A stretch of 31,195 nt of DNA from an uncultured Candidatus Saccharibacteria bacterium (GTDB lineage: Bacteria; Patescibacteriota; Saccharimonadia; Saccharimonadales; Saccharimonadaceae): assembly GCA_938046775.1 (NCBI GenBank), contig CALIXB010000006.1, positions 1 to 31,195 on the forward strand, written 5' to 3'. A program made the translations under genes and the position numbers. Shown one piece after another: positions 6,870 to 15,715 of the stretch (positions are counted from its first letter, which is position 1; every line of letters begins with the position of its first letter). A model generated the notes under the pieces. That model saw only the letters and a program-made list of their open reading frames with translations. It was not told the origin of the DNA and searched no databases.

Positions 6870-8111
6870 ATGATGACGATTATCAAACGAGCCTGGACGG
6901 CTGTGACGCGCAAACGGCGCCGCAGCCTGACCATCGCCCTGATCATGACGCTGATTTTCACGCTGCTGATCGGTACGCTGACGGTGCAGCAGACGATGGC
7001 ACAGCTGAAGCAATCGGTCGAGCGGAACATCCGCGCCGGCTTTAGTATCGCCAGCAAGCAGCCATCGGGCGAGGTGCCGATGGATATCGCGCAGCGGGTG
7101 CAGCACCTGGACAAGGTCAAAGCACACAATTTCCAGGCAGAGACCACTGCGGGACTGCCGGGTAAACAATTGATCGACACGGCAGGCAGCGGCGTGCAGC
7201 TGGACTCTAACGTGGCTGGCGAGGCGAAGGTGACAGGCGTGACACAGAGTGATTTGTTGAGCGAGTTCACTGGTAAATTTTACCAACTAGAGCAGGGCAA
7301 GCACCTAACGGCGAACGATCGCAATACAGTACTGATTCACAAAACCTTCGCTGAGAAAAATAACATCAAGCCAGGCAACAAGCTGGAAATCACCAAAGAC
7401 GGGCGGCGCGTGACGGTGACCATCGCTGGTATCTTCAGTGGCAAAGGCGAAAAGCCGGCGGTCTTGCAGTCCGACATGGCGGAGAATCATCTCATCACCA
7501 ACTTGGCAGCGGCGCAGCAGCTGACGGGTAGCCAGCAGTTGACGCGGGCGACGTATTTCGCCGAAAATCCGCATCAGCTGAAGTCTCTAACAGACCACGT
7601 CAAAAGTTTACCAAACGTTGATTGGCAAAAATTTAGCCTGACTGACAACGGGGCGGTATTCGCTGGAGTTATCCAAAATATCGCTGGCATTCAAAACATT
7701 TTGACGATTGCCACCATCGGCGCAGCCGCGGCGGGGCTGGCGGTGCTGTCACTGGTGCTGGTGTTCTGGGTGCGCGGCCGCTTGCATGAAATTGGCATCT
7801 TGCTGTCTATCGGCACGCCGAAGCGGCAGATTATCGGGCAATTCCTGGCGGAGTTGGCGATTATCGCTCTAGTTAGTTCGGTGTTCGCGCTCGCCATCGG
7901 TTCGGTTGCCTCGTCGCAAATTTCTACCGCCTTGACGACACAAACCGACCAAAACCAGCGTGTAGAAAAAACCGTGGTGCAGGCCGCACCAGCGGCGACC
8001 TATCTGCAAGCTTTCATCTTCGGCTACATGGTCGTTCTGCTATCAGCCATTGCCGCCACCACGCCAATCATGCGCCAATCACCAAAGCAAATTTTAGCAA
8101 AATTAAGTTAG
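6870..8111 (+). CDS. ABC exporter permease (MacB/FtsX type), second of pair
   Basis: A 413-residue paralogue of the upstream permease: helix at about 19-41, an extracytoplasmic domain, then helices near 277-302, 321-347 and 375-399. The C-terminal TTPIMRQSPKQILAKLS is the counterpart of the first permease's tail. Its extracytoplasmic domain is shorter by about 30 residues. Two ATG codons are adjacent at 6870 and 6873 after an AGGGG; either could be used. The gene is six bases from the first permease and eight bases from the ATPase, so the three are co-transcribed and probably form one complex. Confidence 0.85.
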   Translation: MMTIIKRAWTAVTRKRRRSLTIALIMTLIFTLLIGTLTVQQTMAQLKQSVERNIRAGFSIASKQPSGEVPMDIAQRVQHLDKVKAHNFQAETTAGLPGKQLIDTAGSGVQLDSNVAGEAKVTGVTQSDLLSEFTGKFYQLEQGKHLTANDRNTVLIHKTFAEKNNIKPGNKLEITKDGRRVTVTIAGIFSGKGEKPAVLQSDMAENHLITNLAAAQQLTGSQQLTRATYFAENPHQLKSLTDHVKSLPNVDWQKFSLTDNGAVFAGVIQNIAGIQNILTIATIGAAAAGLAVLSLVLVFWVRGRLHEIGILLSIGTPKRQIIGQFLAELAIIALVSSVFALAIGSVASSQISTALTTQTDQNQRVEKTVVQAAPAATYLQAFIFGYMVVLLSAIAATTPIMRQSPKQILAKLS

Positions 8112-8119
8112 GAGTTATC

Positions 8120-8749
8120 ATGTCATTACTTACGTTACGAGATATTATCTATTCATACGCCGACGGTACGAGCAATGTGCTCAACGGCATCAATTATCAA
8201 TTTGAAAAAGGCAAATTCTACGCTATCGTAGGTAGTTCTGGCGCCGGTAAATCGACACTGCTCGGGCTACTAGCCGGGCTGGACACGCCGACCGGCGGGC
8301 AGATTTTATTCGACGACGAAGACATCGCCGAGCAGGGCTATTCGCATCACCGCAAGCACAATATCTCGCTGGTGTTTCAGAATTATAACCTAATTGACTA
8401 TCTAACGCCGCTGGAAAACTTGAAATTGGTTAATTCCAAGGCCACTAACGAAACGTTACACTCCATGGGCTTGGACGACGATCACATTCACCGCAATGTC
8501 ATGAAACTTTCTGGCGGACAACAGCAGCGTGTGGCGATTGGGCGAGCACTAGTGTCCTCCGCGCCGATTATCTTGGCGGACGAGCCGACTGGCAACCTGG
8601 ATGAAACTACCGCTGCCGACATCATCGACATCCTGCGCCGGGCCGCCCACGAAAACGACAAATGCGTCATCGTCGTCACTCACAGCAAACAGCTGGCTAA
8701 AGAAGCGGATGTGGTATTGAAGCTTAAAGATAAAAAACTGAAAGTATAA
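8120..8749 (+). CDS. ABC transporter ATP-binding protein (MacB/LolD type)
   Basis: A 209-residue ATPase that powers the two permeases encoded just upstream. All motifs are intact: Walker A GSSGAGKST (38-46), Q-loop Gln at 87, signature LSGGQQQR (130-137), Walker B ILADEP (151-156) with the catalytic Glu155, D-loop GNLD, and switch His188. The length equals that of LolD/MacB-like subunits. The start at 8120 follows TTAGGAGT. An intrinsic terminator closes the operon 28 bases after the stop. Confidence 0.93.
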   Translation: MSLLTLRDIIYSYADGTSNVLNGINYQFEKGKFYAIVGSSGAGKSTLLGLLAGLDTPTGGQILFDDEDIAEQGYSHHRKHNISLVFQNYNLIDYLTPLENLKLVNSKATNETLHSMGLDDDHIHRNVMKLSGGQQQRVAIGRALVSSAPIILADEPTGNLDETTAADIIDILRRAAHENDKCVIVVTHSKQLAKEADVVLKLKDKKLKV

Positions 8750-8777
8750 AAATAGCTTCTACAAAAATAAACGTTTT

Positions 8778-8805
8778 AAATATAGCTCGAAGGAGCTATA
8801 TTTTT
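8778..8805 (+). terminator. Rho-independent terminator of ABC operon
   Basis: An 11-bp stem AAATATAGCTC (8778-8788) with GAGCTATATTT (8793-8803), a GAAG loop, and T residues to 8805. It ends the exporter operon and separates it from the AT-rich OLD gene. Confidence 0.8.
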
Positions 8806-8839
8806 ATGGTTCCGGACCCCTAAATAAAGTTGGTAAGTG

Positions 8840-8845
8840 TATAAT
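8840..8845 (+). promoter_or_regulatory. -10 of OLD-family gene
   Basis: A perfect TATAAT ten bases before the ATG at 8856, giving a leader of about four bases and no Shine-Dalgarno site. No clear -35 is visible. Confidence 0.5.
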
Positions 8846-8855
8846 AATTATCATA

Positions 8856-10715
8856 ATGAGAGTCAATTATTTACAGTTATCAAATATTCTAAGCTTCAAA
8901 TATGAGGAGGACATAAACAACGCTTTTAAGATTGAATTTGACCCAGATCTTAATATTATTATTGGAGGGAACGGATCCGGCAAGTCAACAGCTTTAGAGT
9001 CTATGAATTTTGTATTCACAAGAGTCCTATTTAAGTATTGTGAGTTTAGGGATTATAATTTTTCGTTGCTAGGTGAAGCTCGAAGAAGCTCCCTCGTGAT
9101 AGATGATCGATCTAATAATATTTCAGGTCTTCGACTCCAGCCTAATTGGAATTCGGAATCAGAATTACAGAAAATAAGGATATCACTTACACTTGACGGT
9201 ATTGATAAAGCTAATATGGATCATATAGCAAATAATTGTATCTATATAAAAAATGTATTTGAGGAGTATTCTCATATAGAATTTCCCATAGATTTTATGC
9301 CTATAAGTAGCGATATAAACATTGTTATAGATGTTATCTTGAATTATAAAAAAAGCACATACGATGTAAAATATACCGATTCCACGCCAGCTTACGTACA
9401 ATTTTATCTAGAATACTACCAGGCAATTAACGAGGCTATCACGATACATAATAATGAACATACTGACCGTATAAAGCCTCTTGGAAGTACGTTTTCTATG
9501 TTGTCTGCTTTTCGTAATTATAATACTTTCTCTCTGCAAACTTCTTTGCGATCTAACCCAGCAAACCAACTACGAGAAATCAGACGCGATTCTTCTTATC
9601 GCAGTAGTCATGATCAATCTGGTAGTGAGCCGGCTATATTCGATATTGTAAAACTCAAGCTTGGCGAGAAATATCTTAATTTTTTAAAAGGCAAAAAGGA
9701 TATTTATGAAGCCAAAGATGCTGTAAATAGATCGCAAATGGTTAGTGACATAAACAACAAGCTTAAACTATTGAATTTAAAATTCTATATAGAACTCACA
9801 GATTTAATAACTTGGTCATACGAGTTTAGGTTTTACGATACAAAAAATGAGCGGGATCTAGGAGACATTAACAGCCTTAGTGCTGGACAAAAATCGATTA
9901 TACATTTGATATTTGAGGCGTACGGTCGAGATGATGTAAAGGGTGGTCTTGTTATTATTGATGAGCCAGAGATTCATTTACATTACCAATTTCAATTTGA
10001 GTATCTTAAAATACTCGAAAATCTAGCGGACGAGCAGAATGTGCAGTATATAATAGTAACTCACTCGGAGGGATTTATAAGCAACAAGACAATAGGATAT
10101 GTCAAACGATTCTCGCTAAATGAAGAGCGTAATTCCGTGGTGTGTACTCCCGATATTAGAGAACATCAAAGAAAGCTGATAGAGATTCTAAATAACACTC
10201 AAGCTGCTAGAGTGCTATTCTTGGATAAGGTTTTATTAGTAGAGGGTCAAGATGATGAGTATTTTTTTAGGGCTGCTATAAAGATACTACATCGAGAAGC
10301 TAGCCAATACATTACTGTATACGGCGTGAATGGCGAGAGGAGTATATTTTCATTTAAATCATTTTTTAAGTCTTTTGGACTAAAAGTCTATTTTGTTAAG
10401 GATCTAGATACTACAAAAACGGATTTCTATAGAGGATTTTACAAAAGTCAAAATAAGAGCCTACCTCAAGTAAAAACAGACGAGCAGATAATTGCATATA
10501 GAAACGAGCATCCTGACCTAGACGAGCAAATAGAGTCAAGATATTCATCCGACGAGTTTTATCTAAAGAAAGGAGCTATCGAACAGTACACCGAAAAACC
10601 AAAAAACATTGAGTATGTAATTGATTTTTGTGAAAATGAGATGGATAATTTTCTAAACAGCGATGACGACAAAGCAGAGGAAATTCGTAAAATTATAGAC
10701 TCAATTTCAGAATAA
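8856..10715 (+). CDS. OLD-family ATPase with TOPRIM nuclease domain
   Basis: A 619-residue protein with an ABC-type ATPase half and a TOPRIM half. Walker A is GGNGSGKST (37-45), the signature-like SAGQ begins at 342, Walker B IIDEPEIHLH has D369/E370, and the switch His is in VTHSEGF (about 403). The TOPRIM domain has LLVEGQDDE (459-467) with its catalytic Glu, and KDLDT (D516, D518). This order is that of OLD endonucleases, including the GajA subunit of the Gabija defence system; the length is also similar. No UvrD-like helicase (GajB) or reverse transcriptase is next to it, so it is best called a stand-alone OLD protein. It is AT-rich with many ATA/AGA codons, unlike both neighbours, suggesting horizontal acquisition. 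An anti-phage role is inferred from the family. Confidence 0.85.
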   Translation: MRVNYLQLSNILSFKYEEDINNAFKIEFDPDLNIIIGGNGSGKSTALESMNFVFTRVLFKYCEFRDYNFSLLGEARRSSLVIDDRSNNISGLRLQPNWNSESELQKIRISLTLDGIDKANMDHIANNCIYIKNVFEEYSHIEFPIDFMPISSDINIVIDVILNYKKSTYDVKYTDSTPAYVQFYLEYYQAINEAITIHNNEHTDRIKPLGSTFSMLSAFRNYNTFSLQTSLRSNPANQLREIRRDSSYRSSHDQSGSEPAIFDIVKLKLGEKYLNFLKGKKDIYEAKDAVNRSQMVSDINNKLKLLNLKFYIELTDLITWSYEFRFYDTKNERDLGDINSLSAGQKSIIHLIFEAYGRDDVKGGLVIIDEPEIHLHYQFQFEYLKILENLADEQNVQYIIVTHSEGFISNKTIGYVKRFSLNEERNSVVCTPDIREHQRKLIEILNNTQAARVLFLDKVLLVEGQDDEYFFRAAIKILHREASQYITVYGVNGERSIFSFKSFFKSFGLKVYFVKDLDTTKTDFYRGFYKSQNKSLPQVKTDEQIIAYRNEHPDLDEQIESRYSSDEFYLKKGAIEQYTEKPKNIEYVIDFCENEMDNFLNSDDDKAEEIRKIIDSISE

Positions 10716-10745
10716 GAGATTTAGAATCTGTAATTAAGTTTAATT

Positions 10746-11465
10746 ATGAAAGCCAATAGCAATATGCATGATGACATTGTGATGAAACTAATAAAACTCG
10801 CTGAAGGTAATGATACTTACGCTGACTTTAATAAGCACATCGTCAATACCAAGATGCCGGTTATCGGTGTGCGAGTGCCGGATTTGCGGCGGCTGGCGAG
10901 GGAGTTGGCGTCTGATGTGAGTGCAGCAGAAATCAGCGAATTGCTGACGGTCCAGGACGAATCTTTCGACTATGTGTTGCTGTGTGGATTGTTGATTACG
11001 CATGCTCGGCTCGATGATCAGACGGCGATTGATTTGACTGAGCAATATTTACCCCGCGTTGATTCGTGGGCACACATTGACGTGTTCATTGAGAAAAAGC
11101 GACGATTTGCCGGTGAACTGTGGTGGAATTTTGCGCTGGAATGTTTGCAAAGCGAAGCTGAATTTACAGTTCGCTACGGCGTGGTTTCTTTGATGACTAA
11201 TTTTCTTGATGAATCGCATGTCGATCAAGTTTTTGCCGCACTGCGAAATATTACACACGACGGCTACTATGTCAAAATGGCGTTGGCCTGGCTGTACTCC
11301 ACGGCGGCGGTTAACTTTTTTGAACCGACACTGGCTGAGTTGGAAAACGAACATATCGATACCTGGACGCGCAACAAAGCCTATCAAAAAATGCGCGAAT
11401 CGCGGCGATTTACGCCCGAACAGCAGGACATCATTGCTAAATATAAAGCAAAAGAATATTGCTAA
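10746..11465 (+). CDS. DNA alkylation repair protein (AlkD-like HEAT repeats)
   Basis: A 239-residue, all-helical protein resembling the AlkD-like DNA alkylation repair family, which removes bulky or cationic N-alkylated bases from DNA. The most telling segment is DGYYVKMALAWLYSTA, followed by WTRNKAYQKMRESRR near the C terminus, which matches the 'YV.MA.AW..S' and 'N.A.QK..ES.R' pattern of the family; IGVRVPDLRRLA near the N terminus is also typical. It directly follows the OLD gene, but composition returns to core-like within the first 30 codons. TAGAAT at 10732-10737 would start transcription about two bases before the ATG, with no ribosome binding site. Whether the putative catalytic acids are all present cannot be judged by eye. 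Confidence 0.8.
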   Translation: MKANSNMHDDIVMKLIKLAEGNDTYADFNKHIVNTKMPVIGVRVPDLRRLARELASDVSAAEISELLTVQDESFDYVLLCGLLITHARLDDQTAIDLTEQYLPRVDSWAHIDVFIEKKRRFAGELWWNFALECLQSEAEFTVRYGVVSLMTNFLDESHVDQVFAALRNITHDGYYVKMALAWLYSTAAVNFFEPTLAELENEHIDTWTRNKAYQKMRESRRFTPEQQDIIAKYKAKEYC

Positions 11466-11522
11466 TCATCGTTAGCTTATAGCCTGGCTTTACAAAAGTC
11501 GAATAGTTATAGATAAGATGGT

Positions 11523-11539
11523 ATACTAGTAACTAGTAT
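11523..11539. promoter_or_regulatory. Palindrome over pheT -10 and start codon
   Basis: ATACTAGT and ACTAGTAT flank a single central A (11531). The left arm covers most of the -10 TATACT (11522-11527) and the right arm includes the first two bases of the pheT ATG (11538). A protein bound here would block both initiation of transcription and, in the RNA, access to the start codon. The predicted leader is only about four bases, which leaves no room for a T-box or peptide-type attenuator. Confidence 0.45.
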
Positions 11540-14051
11540 GAAAGTCAGCCTAAATCTTATCAAACAATTGATTAATTTTGAATTACCGCCAGTGGACGAG
11601 TTGGTGGCGCGGGTCAATCAGCAGCTTGGCGGTGTCGAAGAAGTGATCGACCTGAAGGCCAAATATGGTGGTGCGCGAATCGTCCGGGTGGTTGAATGTG
11701 CCAAGCATCCGAATGCAGATCGTTTGAGTGTGACTAAAATTGACGATGGTGGCGTAGCGGACGTTCCAAGGGATGACAATGGTTATGTGCAAGTAGTTTG
11801 TGGTGCGCCGAATGTTCATGCTGATATGTGGGCAATTTGGTTGCCGCCAAAAAGTACCGTCCCAGCAAGTTTTGATGACGCTGAGCCGTTCGTACTGGAT
11901 GCGCGACCGCTACGTGGAATCTTAAGTCAGGGTATGTTGGCGGCGGCTGATGAGTTAGCGATTGGTACGGATCACGAGGGGATTATTGAGATTAGTGAGC
12001 GTGATATTCCGGCGGGTGTTACACTCCAGGCTGGCGCAAGTTTTGCGGAAGTGTTTGGGCTGGACGATTACGTACTGGAAATTGAAAATAAGATGTTTAC
12101 GCACAGACCGGATTGTTTTGGGCAACTTGGTGTGGCGCGCGAAATTGCTGGTATTTTTCACCAACGATTTACTAGCCCTGATTGGTATGAACAAGATCAA
12201 CAGTTTGCTGACGCTAATGATTTGGAGCTGATAGTAGAAAATGACGCGCCAGAACTAGCACGGCGTTTTATGGCAGTGGCAATTCGTGGTGTTTCTGTGC
12301 GCCCAAGCCCGTTGTGGTTGCAGTGTCGATTAGTCGCAATGGGTGGTAAGCCTATCAATAATATCGTTGACGCGACAAACTACGTGATGTTTATGACGGC
12401 GCAGCCGACTCACGCTTATGATTACGACAAGTTGCGCGGGCATAAACTTGGCGTGCGAATGGCGCACGATGGCGAAAAAGTCGGTTTACTTAATGGCAAG
12501 GAATATGAATTGACGGCTGACGATATTGTTATCGCTGATGACGAAGGTGTGATTGGGCTAGCTGGAATTATGGGCGGTGTTGACACTGAAGTTTCGGCTG
12601 AAACGAAGAATATTGTCCTTGAATGTGCCAATTTTGATATGTACGCGCTACGTCGCACGGCTATGCGTCACGGAATTTTCACCGACGCCCTGACTAGGTT
12701 TAATAAGGGGCAATCGCCTCTGCAAAATGCTGTCATATTAAAGCAATTGATGAATATGGTTGGTGGAGTGCAGGCGAGCGAAGTTTTTGATTTGAAACAA
12801 TTCGACGGACATATGGACGATTATTTCGATGGAAAATATACGCTAGCGAATATTGATATCGATGGTAAGTTTATAAATGAGAGACTAGGCTCGGATTTGT
12901 CTGATGACGACATTTGCGAGCTGCTTAATAGCGTTGAGATCCGCAGTCACAGTATGGAAAAAGAATCTGGCTATATCTGTATTCAAGTGCCATTTTGGCG
13001 GACTGACCTTGAATTGCCGGAAGATATTGTAGAGGAGGTCGGGCGATTATACGGTTTTGATAGATTGCCGCGTCATTTGCCAGAGCGAAGCATTAAGCCT
13101 GCACCGAAGAATGAGCGTCGTGAATTGAAACAGAGAATTCGCCAAAGTTTGTCGCGAGCTGGAGCGAACGAAGTTTTGACGTATAGTTTCGTTCATGAGC
13201 GAGTTTTGAAAAATTCCGAGCAAGATCCGAGCCGTGCGTATCGCTTGAGCAACGCGCTTAGTCCAGACTTGCAATATTACCGAATTAGCATTTTGCCGAG
13301 TTTGCTGGATAAAGTTCACGCCAATATAAAATCTGGGCATGACGAATTTATGTTGTTTGAAATTGGCAAAATTCACGATAAGAAATTAGGATTTAACGAT
13401 GAGAATTTGCCGATTGAAAAGACTTTCATTGACGGAGTTTATGCGAATAAAAAACCCCAAGCTGGCGCGCCGTTTTACAAAGTGAGGAAAATTGCTGAGA
13501 GGCTGATGAAAGATTTGAGTGTTGAGGTTGATTTTGTGAAGATTGCGGAATCTGACAGCGACGTCCCAGCGCCATTTGATGCGAAACGCAGCGCTTGGAT
13601 TGTGGCGAAGAACGGTGACAATTTGGGAATTGTTGGCGAGCTGGTTCAGTCTGCCCGACGCAACTTCAAATTGCCAGATTACACGGCAGCGTTTTCTATT
13701 GATATTGAAAAATTGCAGGAAAATCTGAGTAAAAATCAGGGCTATAATTACCAGCCGTTAAGTCGATTCCCGTCGACCGCCAGAGATATTTCATTGAAAA
13801 TGGATTCGAATGTTGATTACGCGAAGGTTTATGCTTGCGCCGAAGAAGTTGCGAAAAAACACGGTGAGTTACAAATTAGCATAACGCCGGTTGCGATATA
13901 TCAGCCGAAAAATGACGATTCAACAAAAACCATAACTTTGAATGTAAAATTTACGAGCGCTGAACGGACGCTGGAAGATAAGGATATTGCGCCGATTATT
14001 GAGGAGATTGCCGTGATGGCGGCGGAAGAATTTGATGCCGCTCAGGTTTAA
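11538..14051 (+). CDS. pheT: Phenylalanine-tRNA ligase beta subunit
   Basis: An 837-residue beta subunit of the (alpha-beta)2 enzyme that charges tRNA-Phe. Order of parts: N-terminal B1; a tRNA-binding EMAP/B2 domain at about 40-160 (KHPNADRLSVTKID, VVCGAPNV); B3/B4 editing domain at about 220-400 (KPINNIVDATNYVM, IMGG); B5 at about 415-490 ending in DIVEEVGRLYGFDRLP; the catalytic-like core; and the C-terminal anticodon-binding FDX-ACB domain from about 745 (LSRFPSTARDISL). The length is normal. pheS is not adjacent, as the upstream gene is the AlkD-like protein. Expression starts from a -10 ten bases before the ATG, inside a palindrome. Confidence 0.96.
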   Translation: MKVSLNLIKQLINFELPPVDELVARVNQQLGGVEEVIDLKAKYGGARIVRVVECAKHPNADRLSVTKIDDGGVADVPRDDNGYVQVVCGAPNVHADMWAIWLPPKSTVPASFDDAEPFVLDARPLRGILSQGMLAAADELAIGTDHEGIIEISERDIPAGVTLQAGASFAEVFGLDDYVLEIENKMFTHRPDCFGQLGVAREIAGIFHQRFTSPDWYEQDQQFADANDLELIVENDAPELARRFMAVAIRGVSVRPSPLWLQCRLVAMGGKPINNIVDATNYVMFMTAQPTHAYDYDKLRGHKLGVRMAHDGEKVGLLNGKEYELTADDIVIADDEGVIGLAGIMGGVDTEVSAETKNIVLECANFDMYALRRTAMRHGIFTDALTRFNKGQSPLQNAVILKQLMNMVGGVQASEVFDLKQFDGHMDDYFDGKYTLANIDIDGKFINERLGSDLSDDDICELLNSVEIRSHSMEKESGYICIQVPFWRTDLELPEDIVEEVGRLYGFDRLPRHLPERSIKPAPKNERRELKQRIRQSLSRAGANEVLTYSFVHERVLKNSEQDPSRAYRLSNALSPDLQYYRISILPSLLDKVHANIKSGHDEFMLFEIGKIHDKKLGFNDENLPIEKTFIDGVYANKKPQAGAPFYKVRKIAERLMKDLSVEVDFVKIAESDSDVPAPFDAKRSAWIVAKNGDNLGIVGELVQSARRNFKLPDYTAAFSIDIEKLQENLSKNQGYNYQPLSRFPSTARDISLKMDSNVDYAKVYACAEEVAKKHGELQISITPVAIYQPKNDDSTKTITLNVKFTSAERTLEDKDIAPIIEEIAVMAAEEFDAAQV

Positions 14052-14057
14052 TGTGAT

Positions 14058-14086
14058 TTGTTGTGCTTGATAAAAATTGCTATAAT
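14058..14086 (+). promoter_or_regulatory. Promoter of FKBP-trxB-ppa operon
   Basis: A TGC-extended TATAAT (14081-14086) with TTGTTG 17 bases upstream. The leader is about 17 nt and contains AAAGGAGGAA before the ATG at 14110, so this operon uses ordinary Shine-Dalgarno initiation. Confidence 0.6.
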
Positions 14087-14109
14087 TGAAAAGTAAATAA
14101 AGGAGGAAT

Positions 14110-14787
14110 ATGGCAACTACGAAAGGCCAGAGAATAGGTATTTGGGTTATTGCCGGCATGATGTTTTTGGGGACCGTTGGCGGATTTGTCGCTATGATGG
14201 TGGCGCCTGGAAATGAAGCCAAAGATCAGGCTGCGTTCAAGAAAGCTCAGGACGAATACACCAAAGCCAGTGAAGAGCGAAAAAAGAAAGTTGAGGCTCA
14301 GGCTAATGAATTGAGTCAAAAATATTACAGCAAGTTTTCTGAGTTTAGCTCACGAGTTGGCGCGTTTGATGCTGGTGACGTGAAAGAGCTTGTTAAGGAA
14401 GATTTGGTTGAGGGCGAAGGCGCTGAGGTTAAGGACGACACCAAATTGGCTGTTTATTACATTGGCTGGAACGCTAAGGGTGAGATTTTCGATCAATCAA
14501 TCGCTGACGGCAAATTGAAAGCTCCGCTCAATATGGATGGCCCGGCAAATACTGCAGTCATTCAGGGTTGGAAAGAGGGCTTGATTGGTATGAAAATTGG
14601 CGGCGTGCGCGAACTAACAATTCCAGCCAATAAGGCTTACGGCGATAAAGCTCAGGGTGATAAAATTCCTGCAAATTCTCCACTTAAGTTCGTGGTGATG
14701 GCTATTGAAAAGCCAGCCGATATTCCAGAGCCAGAAATGCCAGAAGTGATGAAGCAATATTATAGATCGCGAGGTTTCAATGTCTAA
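14110..14787 (+). CDS. Membrane-anchored FKBP-type peptidyl-prolyl isomerase
   Basis: A 225-residue protein with an N-terminal membrane anchor (about 10-32), a charged, probably coiled-coil linker (35-75), and a C-terminal FKBP domain (about 95-215). FKBP landmarks are VYYIGW (115-120), FDQS (127-130), VIQGWKEGL (150-158) and IPANKAYGD (171-179), so the proline-isomerase site looks intact. It probably assists folding of exported proteins at the outer face of the membrane. A strong AAGGAGGAA lies ahead of the ATG. It overlaps trxB by eight bases, which ties a folding factor to a thiol-redox enzyme in one transcript. Confidence 0.9.
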   Translation: MATTKGQRIGIWVIAGMMFLGTVGGFVAMMVAPGNEAKDQAAFKKAQDEYTKASEERKKKVEAQANELSQKYYSKFSEFSSRVGAFDAGDVKELVKEDLVEGEGAEVKDDTKLAVYYIGWNAKGEIFDQSIADGKLKAPLNMDGPANTAVIQGWKEGLIGMKIGGVRELTIPANKAYGDKAQGDKIPANSPLKFVVMAIEKPADIPEPEMPEVMKQYYRSRGFNV

Positions 14788-15712
14788 AGATGTTATTATT
14801 GTTGGCGCTGGCCCAAGCGCGTTAACGGCGGCAATTTACTTGTCGCGCGAAGATGTCGACACGACATTATATGAGCGTGGCGTGGTTGGCGGAATGGCGG
14901 CGATTACTGATCAGATTGACAATTATCCTGGTTTCGCTGAAGGCGTTACTGGAATGAAGTTGGCGTCTGAATTGCAACAACAAGCGGAGCGATTTGGTGC
15001 GAAGATTGAGTATGGCGACGTGACGGAATTGAAGCAAGTTGATGGCGAATTGGAGCTGACAATTGACGGTCAATCTGTCCGCGCGAAGTCAGTTTTGCTG
15101 GCGACTGGCTCGAATTATCGTAAATTAGGCGTTCCGGGCGAAGATGAATTATATGGTCGAGGCGTGCATTACTGTGCGACTTGCGACGGTGCGTTTTATC
15201 GTGATAAAAATCTAATCGTTGTCGGCGGTGGAAATTCTGCCGTGCAGGAAGCGATATTTTTGACGCGATACGCTAGTCATATTGATCTGTTGGTTCGCAG
15301 TAAATTGCGCGCCAGTGACATCTTGCAAAAAGATTTGCAGAAGTATGTCGATGATGGAAAAATTACCGTTCACATCGGTGCAACGACTGATGAAATTATT
15401 GTCAAGGACGATAAGTTTTACGGCGTTAAGTCGACTCAAAACGGCGAGCAGAAAGAATTTACCGCTGACGGATTGTTTGTGTTTATTGGACTAATTCCGA
15501 ATACGCAATTCCTGACAAACTCGGATGTTGAGTTGGATTTAGGCGGACACATCATTACTGACGAACATCTGCACACTAATATTCCTGGCGTTTTTGCTTC
15601 TGGCGATGTACGCTCGGGGGCAACTATGCAAATCGCTTCGGCGGTTGGTGAAGGTGCGGTGGCTGCGGTGCAGATTCGTGAATATTTACAAGAAAAAGCC
15701 AGAGAGGAGTAA
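14780..15712 (+). CDS. trxB: Thioredoxin reductase
   Basis: A 310-residue flavoprotein that passes electrons from NAD(P)H to thioredoxin. FAD site VGAGPSALTAA (8-18), redox-active CATC (132-135) and pyridine-nucleotide site GGGNSAVQEA (149-158) are all present, and the C-terminal FAD motif ASGDVRSGATMQIASAVGEG is good. In the position of the NADPH-selective HRRxxxR motif it has VRSKLRAS, so the first His-Arg pair is changed and cofactor preference may differ. It is the second gene of the FKBP-trxB-ppa operon, overlapping the first and three bases before ppa. Confidence 0.95.
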   Translation: MSKDVIIVGAGPSALTAAIYLSREDVDTTLYERGVVGGMAAITDQIDNYPGFAEGVTGMKLASELQQQAERFGAKIEYGDVTELKQVDGELELTIDGQSVRAKSVLLATGSNYRKLGVPGEDELYGRGVHYCATCDGAFYRDKNLIVVGGGNSAVQEAIFLTRYASHIDLLVRSKLRASDILQKDLQKYVDDGKITVHIGATTDEIIVKDDKFYGVKSTQNGEQKEFTADGLFVFIGLIPNTQFLTNSDVELDLGGHIITDEHLHTNIPGVFASGDVRSGATMQIASAVGEGAVAAVQIREYLQEKAREE

Positions 15713-15715
15713 AAA

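Noticed and set aside
6846..7286. Long minus-strand frames over the second permease
   Set aside because: Antisense to a motif-supported gene; low-complexity composition typical of shadows of GC-rich coding DNA.
8856..10715. Complete Gabija system
   Set aside because: The OLD-like protein resembles GajA, but the next gene is an AlkD-like repair protein, not the UvrD-like GajB, so only a stand-alone OLD protein can be claimed.
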